Source: Alphaproteobacteria bacterium
GTDB lineage: Bacteria; Pseudomonadota; Alphaproteobacteria; UBA828
Assembly: GCA_030604165.1 (NCBI GenBank)
Contig: JAUVWK010000215.1
Coordinates: 1 to 5,514 of the forward strand
Direction of reading: 5' to 3'
Length of the DNA stretch: 5,514 bases
Position numbers and translations under genes: made by a program. The notes below the pieces were generated by a model. The model was given only the letters and a program-made list of their open reading frames with translations, made no database searches and was not told the DNA's origin. Of the stretch, positions 1-5,514 are shown piece by piece. The stretch's first letter is position 1. Each line of letters opens with the position of its first letter.

Positions 1-525
1 CAAAAACAAACCGGCACCACTTTCGTCCATGTCACGCACGACCAGGACGAGGCCATGAGCATCGCCGACCTGATCGTCGTGATGAACGAAGGGCGCATCG
101 AGGATGAAGGGCCGCCGGAACGCGTGTATCTCCGTCCTCGGACACGCTTCGTCGCGAACTTCATGGGCAAGAGTAATCTCATCAATGGCCGCGTAATCCG
201 ATGCGATGGCGACGCTGTCGAGGTGGAGACTCCGATCGGACGTTTCGTTGTCCAAGGAAGCGCGACGCTCGGACAGGATATCCATCTCGCGATTCGACCC
301 GAACAGATAGAACTCGGGGAGCCGCATGGCGACATGGTGTCGCTCGGCGCGGTGCGGATCCGGGAGCGCACCTTCCAAGGCACGCATATGCGGGCGCGCG
401 CCACGTTCGGCAAGAAAGGCGGCGTGGAGCTTCAACTGACCCTACCGGCAAACACGAAAATCTCGTTGGGTGACGAAGCGCGAATCTCGGCGCGCAATCG
501 GGATATCGTGCTGCTACAGGATTGA
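1..525 (+). CDS. ABC importer ATP-binding protein, PotA-like, C-terminal part (5' end outside window)
   Basis: This is the last 174 residues of an ATPase that energises a substrate-binding-protein-dependent importer at the inner membrane. Reading is open from base 1, so the start and the Walker A, Q-loop, signature and Walker B regions lie upstream; family members are usually about 350-370 residues. The H-loop is visible as VTHDQDEAM, with the switch histidine at visible residue 13. It is followed by the usual IADLIVVMNEGRIEDEG strand pair and the VANFMGKSN linker near residues 51-59. A TOBE-type domain follows, with the characteristic AIRPEQIEL near residues 97-105. The gene ends with TGA, 60 bases before the amidohydrolase start on the same strand, so one operon is likely. 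Resemblance is to polyamine, iron or opine-type importers (PotA/FbpC group). The transported substrate cannot be read from this subunit. Family assignment is secure; substrate is unknown. Confidence 0.93.
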   Translation, partial: QKQTGTTFVHVTHDQDEAMSIADLIVVMNEGRIEDEGPPERVYLRPRTRFVANFMGKSNLINGRVIRCDGDAVEVETPIGRFVVQGSATLGQDIHLAIRPEQIELGEPHGDMVSLGAVRIRERTFQGTHMRARATFGKKGGVELQLTLPANTKISLGDEARISARNRDIVLLQD

Positions 526-574
526 GCCGACCGTGTTCGACGGTGTGGACAAGCCAGGACGCTATTGTTGAGAC

Positions 575-579
575 GGGAG
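575..579 (+). promoter_or_regulatory. Ribosome binding site for the amidohydrolase
   Basis: GGGAG lies six bases before the ATG at 586. It decides the start in favour of this ATG (protein begins MPKEKATIL) over an in-frame TTG at 565, which would add seven residues, would lie upstream of this site and has no comparable site of its own. Confidence 0.65.
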
Positions 580-585
580 ACCGGC

Positions 586-2040
586 ATGCCCAAGGAAAAA
601 GCCACGATCCTAATCGAGAACGGAACCGTCGTAACTTTGGATGGGGAACGCAACATCGTCGCGAATGCTTCGGTGGCCATCCGCGAGGACCGCATCGTCG
701 ACGTAGGATCAACCGCGGTGCTCGGCAAAAAATGGGAAGTCGAAAAAACCATCGACGCCACCGGCAGGGCCGTGCTGCCGGGATTCATCAATAGTCACAC
801 GCATTGTACGCACAATCTGTTGCGCGGTGGGCTTTCGCAGGACCGCAATCTTTACGATTGGTTGCTCAATGTCCTCTATGCCGGCCTCGCCCAATACTCG
901 GGAGACGATGCTCACTTGGCGGCCAAACTCTATTGTCTGGAGGCGATTCGTGGCGGCGTTACAACAAGTGTTGATAATGCGGACTTCGGTCGTATCGACG
1001 AACTGGCCGAACATACGATCGAGACCTATCAAGCCCTTGGCATCCGCGCCGTATATGCGCGCATGTTCTACGATCACGATCCCAAGTCCGACTCCGCCCT
1101 GATGGAAGCGCTTGAGCGTAAAGAGCCCACCATCAAGCACGCCCCTAACTTCATCGAGACGACCGACGCCGCGCTTGCGAGTATTTCGCGCCTGATGCGG
1201 AAATACCACCGCAGCGCCGGCGGCCGCGTCAGCGTATGGCCTTCTCCCGGCATCCCCATGTTCCTTTCGGCGGATGGGCTCTTGCGCGCGAAACATCTCG
1301 CGGAAGAGAACGAGGCTATGCTTTCGACGCATCTTGCGTAATCGCCTGCGGACGCTGAGATGCACTGCGTCAGCGCCACGCAATATCTTTCCTATCTCGG
1401 TTATCTCGGGCCCAGCCTGCTGGCGGGACATTGCGTGTGGATGAATGATCGGGATCTCAGGCTACTCAAGAAATATGACGTCAAGGTCTCCAATCTCGCG
1501 GTCAGCAACCAGTATCTTGCATCGGGTATCGCGCCGATCGCCAAGATGGTCAATCAAGGCATCACCGTCGGTATCGGCACCGACGACACCAACTGCAACG
1601 ACAGCGCCAATATGCTGTCTGACATGAAGCACGTGGCGCTTGTGCAGAAAGTCAACAACCTGGATGCGGGTGCCATGACGGCGGAAAAGGTGCTCGAGAT
1701 GGCCACGATTGACGGTGCGCGGGCCGTTGGCATGGAGAGCGAGATCGGGTCCATCGAAGTGGGCAAGCAAGCGGACATCATCGTGATCGAGTTGCAACGC
1801 CCATACCTGGTGCCTTGCCATCATATCCCCTCGGTGCTGGTCTATCAGGCGAACGGCAGCGAGGTAGACACGACGATCGTGGCCGGGCGGGTTCTCATGG
1901 AAAGCGGCCGCCTTGTCGAGATCTCAGAGGTCGACGAACGGAATACGCTCGCGGCCGCCCAGGAAGCTTCAGTTCGAATCGCGGAACGTGCCGGAATGAC
2001 TTGGCGAACCGACAGAGGGTGGCCCACCTTGAGCTCGTAG
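586..2040 (+). pseudogene. TRZ/ATZ-family amidohydrolase (deaminase/chlorohydrolase-like) interrupted by one in-frame TAA
   Basis: Apart from the stop at codon 252, one frame encodes a complete 484-position amidohydrolase of the COG0402 type. This cytosolic metal-dependent family includes methylthioadenosine/S-adenosylhomocysteine deaminase, guanine and cytosine-like deaminases, and triazine hydrolases. The order is typical: an N-terminal beta-sandwich start (ENGTVVTLDG), PGFINSHTH with metal histidines 71 and 73, a TIM barrel, STHLA with histidine 249, AGHCVW with histidine 282, GIGTDD with metal aspartate 333, and a closing sandwich with EIGSIEVGKQADIIVIEL. The stop occupies the glutamate position of the HxxE motif. 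No frameshift or second lesion is seen and composition is even across the stop, so the lesion is recent, or is a sequence error. The downstream half could begin at ATG 1360, 18 bases after the stop, but no good ribosome site precedes it. The substrate is unknown; the upstream importer ATPase hints at uptake of a small nitrogenous compound. Confidence 0.85.
1339..1341 (+). other. In-frame TAA at the catalytic glutamate codon of the amidohydrolase
   Basis: The frame reads ...S-T-H-L-A-stop-S-P-A-D-A-E-M-H... and continues without a shift to TAG at 2038-2040. In characterised relatives, for example Thermotoga TM0936, the barrel histidine is followed three residues later by the glutamate that shuttles protons. 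Here the stop sits exactly at His249+3. A GAA codon there differs from TAA by one base (1339). Confidence 0.85.
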
Positions 2041-2326
2041 CGCTCTGAGGTGGACAGGTCGCTCGACATCGGGTCCTGCCCTTCGGCAGTTACAAAATTG
2101 CACTCAGCTCATTTAGATTGACGTCCGCTAATGATGCTGTGGCCGGCTCCCGGCACCGCGACACACAAAATTGAGGGCGCTGTTGGACGAACTCTCCTGA
2201 GTCCGTTGTTGGCTAGACTCGGAAGTTCCCAAATACGCGGATTTACGACCGGTGTTGGCTCGAAAGCCGACATCGGCCCGCCGCCGCTGAGTCAACTCTA
2301 GTTCACGAGTACACGACCAAGCGCGG
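2041..2326. other. Convergent intergenic region without genes
   Basis: This 286-base stretch lies between the 3' ends of the amidohydrolase (+) and the crotonase (-). No convincing coding frame is present. It holds a small hairpin at 2076-2089 (CTGCC, CTTC loop, GGCAG) just after the amidohydrolase, with no T run behind it, and a much stronger hairpin at 2249-2276. The nine-base word ACAAAATTG occurs twice (2092-2100 and 2165-2173). It also marks the change from moderate to high GC. Confidence 0.6.
2249..2276 (+). terminator. Strong 12-bp hairpin, possible 3'-end structure of the left operon
   Basis: CCGGTGTTGGCT pairs with AGCCGACATCGG around a CGAA loop. Ten pairs are Watson-Crick. The other two (2252/2273 and 2256/2269) are G-U wobbles in a + strand transcript but would be A-C mismatches in a - strand transcript, so the structure favours + strand RNA. 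No T tract follows, so this is not a standard intrinsic terminator. It could be a transcript-end stabiliser, a barrier between convergent genes, or a palindromic intergenic repeat. It lies about 210 bases past the amidohydrolase stop. Confidence 0.35.
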
Positions 2327-3124
2327 CTATTTGCCGGTGAAGACCGGCTTGCATTTTTCGGCGAAGGCCTTGAGCCCTTCCAGGTGGTCGGCGCTGCCGT
2401 TGGTCAGCGCCTCGTAGGCGATCGAGGCATCCATCATGGCATGGGCCAGTTGCTTGAGGCCGACATTCACCGCCACCTTGCTCCAGCGCACGGCCTTGGT
2501 CGGGCCGGCGGCGAGGCGTTCGAGCATCTGCTCGGTGCGCGCGTCGAGCTCGTCCGCGGGCACGGCGTAGTTCACCAGCCCCAACTCGGCGGCCTCCTTG
2601 GCGGCGATCAGCTTGCCGGTCATCAGATACTCCTTGGCCCGGGGGTAGCCGATCAGCTGCGGCCAGATGATGGCGCCGCCATCGCCGGCTGCGAGGCCGA
2701 CATTGACGTGGAGATCGCCGATCCGCGCGGTCTCGGCGGCGATGATGATGTCGCAAAAGAGCGCCATCGTGGCGCCGAGCCCGATGGCATCGCCATTGAG
2801 CCGGCAGACCACCGGCTTCTCGCAGTCGAGCAGCCCGAAGACGATCTGCTTGGCTTCCACGGCGATCTGCTCGAACAGCGCCGGCCGCGCGGCCGCCGCT
2901 TGGAGCCAGTCGAGATCGCCGCCGGCGCAAAAGGCCCGCCCCGCCCCGGTCAACAGGATGATGTCGGCGTCAGGATCGGCGGCGATGTCGTAGAAGACGC
3001 GCGCGAGCTCGCTGTGCATGCGCCCATTAACGGCGTTCAGCACCTCGGGGCGATTGATGGTCACCGTCAACAGCCTGCCCCGGCGCTCGAAGGCCAGGGT
3101 CTGGTAGTCGTCGTAGCTCGTCAT
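2327..3124 (-). CDS. Crotonase-fold enzyme (enoyl-CoA hydratase/isomerase family) with non-classical active site
   Basis: This 265-residue protein is of normal crotonase length and is probably a cytosolic acyl-CoA enzyme. The first oxyanion-hole segment is GRAFCAGGDL (residues 62-71) and the second is NGDAIGLGATMALFCD (110-125), followed by the IGDLHVNVGLAAGDGG region (135-150). Aligned by eye with rat enoyl-CoA hydratase, the two catalytic glutamates (144 and 164) correspond to Thr119 and His139, so ordinary syn-hydration is doubtful. His139 and Asp148 are nine residues apart, like His145 and Asp154 of 6-oxocamphor hydrolase. The start at 3124 is preferred over an in-frame ATG at 3196 because GGGAGG lies nine bases before it and the alignable protein begins there. 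The stop is TAG. It is transcribed divergently from the 2-oxoacid:ferredoxin oxidoreductase gene, suggesting shared work on an acyl-CoA product. Fold assignment is very secure; the exact reaction is open. Confidence 0.92.
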   Translation of the reverse strand: MTSYDDYQTLAFERRGRLLTVTINRPEVLNAVNGRMHSELARVFYDIAADPDADIILLTGAGRAFCAGGDLDWLQAAAARPALFEQIAVEAKQIVFGLLDCEKPVVCRLNGDAIGLGATMALFCDIIIAAETARIGDLHVNVGLAAGDGGAIIWPQLIGYPRAKEYLMTGKLIAAKEAAELGLVNYAVPADELDARTEQMLERLAAGPTKAVRWSKVAVNVGLKQLAHAMMDASIAYEALTNGSADHLEGLKAFAEKCKPVFTGK

Positions 3125-3133
3125 GGTGCGCGG

Positions 3134-3139
3134 CCTCCC
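3134..3139 (-). promoter_or_regulatory. Ribosome binding site for the crotonase gene
   Basis: On the - strand, GGGAGG stands nine bases before the ATG at 3124. It supports the 265-residue form over the 24-residue extension from 3196. Confidence 0.6.
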
Positions 3140-3280
3140 GTGGTCCCGGCTGGTTTGTTTTGGTGATGAGGCGGCGACTAACTGCGTCGCTCGCAATATG
3201 AGCCGTTATCTGTCTATGCTCTTCAGATACTTGCTTGATTGTTACGCAGAATGCCACATCCTTTGGCCTATGCGCGACGA

Positions 3281-3309
3281 TTAACTATCTCCGGTGGCGG
3301 TAGTATGAT
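3281..3309 (+). promoter_or_regulatory. Candidate sigma-70 promoter of the oxidoreductase gene
   Basis: TTAACT (3281-3286, four of six matches to TTGACA) and TATGAT (3304-3309, five of six to TATAAT) are separated by 17 bases. Transcription would begin near 3316 and give a leader of roughly 95 bases before the ATG at 3413. It lies in the most AT-rich part of the divergent intergenic region. No equally good promoter was found for the crotonase on the other strand. Confidence 0.45.
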
Positions 3310-3326
3310 GAGCCGTCGCAGGGAGC

Positions 3327-3348
3327 GGCCCAGGCTCAAGCCTAGGCC
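3327..3348 (+). repeat. Imperfect 22-bp inverted repeat in the oxidoreductase leader
   Basis: GGCCCAGGCT and AGCCTAGGCC form ten-base arms with one mismatched position and a two-base centre (CA). It begins about ten bases after the predicted transcription start. Its inner part, AGGCT-CA-AGCCT, is perfect. It could be a repressor site overlapping early transcribed sequence, or fold as an RNA hairpin. The cognate regulator is not in the window. Confidence 0.45.
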
Positions 3349-3373
3349 CCGTGGAGGCGTTCCTTCGTAAGAT

Positions 3374-3390
3374 ATCGGCGCGGCGCCGAT
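3374..3390 (+). promoter_or_regulatory. Perfect 17-bp dyad before the oxidoreductase ribosome site, candidate operator
   Basis: ATCGGCGC, a central G, and GCGCCGAT form an exact inverted repeat with eight-base arms. It ends 12 bases before the GGGAG ribosome site and 22 bases before the ATG. The one-base centre suits a dimeric protein-binding site better than an RNA loop, though a seven-pair hairpin with a CGG loop is possible. High local GC makes chance dyads more likely, so the regulatory role is inference. Confidence 0.4.
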
Positions 3391-3402
3391 TGGTGTGTAA
3401 CA

Positions 3403-3407
3403 GGGAG
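3403..3407 (+). promoter_or_regulatory. Ribosome binding site for the oxidoreductase gene
   Basis: GGGAG is placed five bases before the ATG at 3413, fixing the start MALATVSLDD. Confidence 0.65.
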
Positions 3408-3412
3408 AGCCC

Positions 3413-5514
3413 ATGGCCCTCGCTACGGTTTCCCTGGACGATAAATATGCGTCCCAGGCGGGGCAGGTGTTCCTCACCGGCACCCAGGCGCTGGTGCGCC
3501 TGCCCATGATGCAGTATCAGCGCGACCGCGCCGCCGGGCTCAACACCGGCTGCTATATCTCGGGCTATCGCGGCTCGCCGTTGGGCGGCTTCGACAAGGC
3601 GCTGTGGCAGGCCCGCCAATATCTCGAAAAGCAGAACATCCATTTCCAGCCGGGCGTCAACGAAGACTTGGCCGCCACCGCGGTGTGGGGCACGCAACAG
3701 ATCGGGCTTTACCCCGGCGCCACCCATGACGGCGTCTTCGCCATGTGGTACGGCAAGGGCCCGGGCGTGGACCGCACCATGGACGTCTTCAAGCACGCCA
3801 ACAACGCGGGCACGGCGCCCCACGGCGGCGTGCTGACGCTGGCCGGCGACGACCACGTCTGCGCTTCCTCGACATTGCCGCACCAGAGCGAACTCGATTT
3901 CGTCAGTGCCCTGATGCCGGTGCTGAACCCGGCCGGCGTGCAGGACTTGCTCGATCTGGGCCTCTATGGCTGGGCGCTGTCGCGTTATGCGGGCCTCTGG
4001 ACCGGCTTTATCTGCGTCGCCGAGGCCATCGACAGCTCGGCCGTGGTCTCGGCCGATCCGCACCGGGTCGAGATCGTGCGGCCCGAGGACCACGCCTTGC
4101 CCGAGGGCGGGCTCAACATCCGCTGGCCCGATCCGCCGCTGGTGCAGGAACAACGCCTGCACGAGCTGAAGCTCGACGCCGCGCTCGCCTTCGTTCGCGC
4201 CAATCGCCTGGACCGCGCGGTGATCGATGGGCCGAAGCGCCGGCTCGGCATCGTGACCACGGGCAAGTCCTATCTCGACGTGCGCCAGGCGCTGGACGAC
4301 CTCGGCATCGACGCGGCGCTAGCCGCCGAGATCGGGCTTTCGCTTTACAAGGTGGCGCTGAGCTGGCCGCTCGAGCCCGACGGCATTAAGCGCTTCGCCA
4401 ACGGCCTGGACGAGATCCTGGTGGTCGAGGAAAAACGCGGCCTGATCGAGCCGCAGCTCAAGGATCTGCTTTATCACCTCGAGGCCACGGCGCGCCCGCG
4501 CATCCTCGGCAAACGCGACGAGCGCGGCGCTTGGCTGCTGCGCTCGGCCGGCGAATTGAGCCCTTCGGTGGTGGCCCGCGTGATCGCCGAACGGGTTATG
4601 CGGTTGGGTCAGTATCCGCGCGTCGCCGAGCGCCATGCCTGGCTCGAGGCCAAGGAAGCGGAGCTGGCGGGGGCGGAAAAGGCCACGGTCGAGCGCATCC
4701 CCTATTTCTGTTCGGGCTGCCCGCACAGCAGCTCGACCAAAGTGCCCGAGGGCAGCCGGGCGCTCGCCGGCATCGGTTGCCATTTCATGGCGCAGTGGAT
4801 GGACCGCGAGACCTGGACCTTTACCCACATGGGCGGCGAAGGCGCCAATTGGCTCGGTCAAGCGCCCTTCACCGAGACCAAGCACGTCTTCCAGAACATC
4901 GGCGACGGCACCTATTACCATTCCGGGCTGTTGGCGATCCGCGCGGCGGTCGCGGCGGGCGTCAACATGACCTACAAGATCCTCTACAACGACGCCGTGG
5001 CCATGACCGGCGGCCAGCCGATGGACGGACCCTTGGGCGTCGCCGCGATCAGCCGCCAGCTCCAGGCCGAGGGCGTGGGGCGCATCGTCGTGGTCAGCGA
5101 CGAGCCGCACAAATATCCCTTCGACAGGCAGTTCGCCGACGGCGTCACCATCCACCACCGCGACGAGCTGGACCGCCTGCAAAAAGAACTGCGCGAGTGG
5201 CCGGGGGTCTCGGCGATCCTCTACGACCAGATGTGCGCCACCGAGAAGCGCCGCAAGCGCAAGCGCGGCCTGTTGGCCGATCCGGCGTGGCGCGTGCTCA
5301 TCAACCCGGAAGTCTGCGAGGGTTGCGGCGATTGCGGCACGGCGTCCAATTGCCTTTCGGTGGTGCCGATCGAAACCGAATTCGGCCGCAAGCGCGCCAT
5401 CGACCAATCCGCCTGCAACAAGGACTACAGTTGCCTCAAAGGGTTTTGCCCGAGCTTCGTGCTGGTCAAGGGCGGCCGGTTACGCAAAGCGCCGGCCGCG
5501 GACGACGCCAAGGC
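3413..5514 (+). CDS. Fused indolepyruvate/2-oxoacid:ferredoxin oxidoreductase, N-terminal 700 residues (3' end outside window)
   Basis: The enzyme decarboxylates a 2-oxoacid (indolepyruvate or another arylpyruvate in characterised relatives) to the acyl-CoA and reduces ferredoxin, using thiamine diphosphate and iron-sulfur clusters in the cytosol. Visible order: a pyrimidine-binding TPP domain with SGYRGSPLGG near residues 44-53 and the conserved Glu84 in GVNEDLAATAVWG; a transketolase-C-like domain from about 277 (VVEEKRGLIE at 337-346); a second TPP domain with CSGCPH (Cys433, Cys436), Cys456, MGGEG (473-477), GDG (497-499) and NDAVAMTGGQ (526-535); then a cysteine-rich ferredoxin segment with Cys635, 638, 641, 647, 668, 674 and 679. 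Fused forms of this family are about 1150 residues, so a C-terminal IorB-like domain of roughly 450 residues should follow beyond 5514. No stop or shift interrupts the frame. Divergent to the crotonase gene. The true substrate could also be a branched-chain oxoacid. Confidence 0.92.
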   Translation, partial: MALATVSLDDKYASQAGQVFLTGTQALVRLPMMQYQRDRAAGLNTGCYISGYRGSPLGGFDKALWQARQYLEKQNIHFQPGVNEDLAATAVWGTQQIGLYPGATHDGVFAMWYGKGPGVDRTMDVFKHANNAGTAPHGGVLTLAGDDHVCASSTLPHQSELDFVSALMPVLNPAGVQDLLDLGLYGWALSRYAGLWTGFICVAEAIDSSAVVSADPHRVEIVRPEDHALPEGGLNIRWPDPPLVQEQRLHELKLDAALAFVRANRLDRAVIDGPKRRLGIVTTGKSYLDVRQALDDLGIDAALAAEIGLSLYKVALSWPLEPDGIKRFANGLDEILVVEEKRGLIEPQLKDLLYHLEATARPRILGKRDERGAWLLRSAGELSPSVVARVIAERVMRLGQYPRVAERHAWLEAKEAELAGAEKATVERIPYFCSGCPHSSSTKVPEGSRALAGIGCHFMAQWMDRETWTFTHMGGEGANWLGQAPFTETKHVFQNIGDGTYYHSGLLAIRAAVAAGVNMTYKILYNDAVAMTGGQPMDGPLGVAAISRQLQAEGVGRIVVVSDEPHKYPFDRQFADGVTIHHRDELDRLQKELREWPGVSAILYDQMCATEKRRKRKRGLLADPAWRVLINPEVCEGCGDCGTASNCLSVVPIETEFGRKRAIDQSACNKDYSCLKGFCPSFVLVKGGRLRKAPAADDAK

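Noticed and set aside
530..544. Hairpin ACCGT-GTTCG-ACGGT just after the ABC ATPase stop
   Set aside because: The stem is only five pairs, no T run follows, and the gap to the next gene is operon-like, so a terminator is not supported.
1339..1341. TAA as a recoded amino acid or alternative genetic code
   Set aside because: Known bacterial recoding uses TGA or TAG. The neighbouring genes end with ordinary TGA and TAG stops, and a single substitution is simpler.
709..1431. Open frame of 240 codons on the - strand
   Set aside because: It is antisense to the amidohydrolase, whose own frame shows all metal-site motifs in order.
2076..2089. Hairpin CTGCC-CTTC-GGCAG after the amidohydrolase
   Set aside because: It has a five-pair stem and no T tract; too weak to call a terminator.
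2092..2173. Nine-base direct repeat ACAAAATTG (2092-2100 and 2165-2173)
   Set aside because: There are only two short copies, with no flanking mobile gene or matching ends; chance is an adequate explanation.
2384..3166. Open frame of 260 codons on the + strand
   Set aside because: It is antisense to the crotonase gene, which has clear family motifs and a ribosome site; the + strand product has no recognisable domain.
3125..3196. 24-residue N-terminal extension of the crotonase from ATG 3196
   Set aside because: The extension resembles no crotonase N-terminus, and a good ribosome site favours the ATG at 3124.
3281..4162. Open frame of 293 codons on the - strand over the divergent promoter region
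   Set aside because: It overlaps the start of the oxidoreductase in antisense, resembles no protein and is explained by GC bias.
4319..5407. Long open frame of 362 codons on the - strand
   Set aside because: It lies wholly antisense to the well-recognised oxidoreductase. High GC lengthens antisense frames, and its translation is rich in Ala, Arg, Gly and His with no family resemblance.

Overview
The window looks like part of a GC-rich proteobacterial chromosome, most likely an alphaproteobacterium. This is inferred from gene content and protein style, not from any marker gene. It holds three intact or edge-truncated genes and one interrupted gene, in two blocks of different character.

Left block (1-2040, + strand, moderate GC). 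This is the end of what looks like a catabolic or salvage operon. It contains the C-terminal half of an ABC-importer ATPase of the PotA/spermidine-putrescine type, then, 60 bases on, an amidohydrolase of the TRZ/ATZ deaminase-chlorohydrolase family (586-2040). The amidohydrolase reads continuously in one frame except for a single TAA at 1339-1341. That stop falls where the family has its catalytic glutamate, in the HxxE motif. One G-to-T change (GAA to TAA) explains it, so the gene is most simply a very young pseudogene.

Between the blocks (2041-2326) is a gene-free convergent intergenic stretch. Its most notable element is a 12-bp hairpin with a four-base loop at 2249-2276, whose two wobble pairs are compatible only with a + strand transcript.

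Right block (2327-5514, about 70% GC in the lines counted). A divergent pair flanks a 288-base regulatory region. On the - strand lies a 265-residue crotonase-fold enzyme. It lacks both classical hydratase glutamates and instead carries a His/Asp pair with the spacing known from 6-oxocamphor hydrolase. On the + strand lies the first 700 residues of a fused indolepyruvate (2-oxoacid):ferredoxin oxidoreductase, which continues past the window edge. The oxidoreductase has a plausible sigma-70 promoter, an imperfect 22-bp dyad and a perfect 17-bp dyad just before its ribosome binding site. Together the pair suggests oxidative decarboxylation of an aryl- or branched-chain 2-oxoacid to an acyl-CoA, followed or accompanied by a crotonase step.

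No RNA genes, CRISPR arrays, transposases or integrases were seen. I found no clearly new multi-gene system. The most notable points are the stop codon at the catalytic residue, the unusual crotonase active site, and the dyads in front of the oxidoreductase gene.
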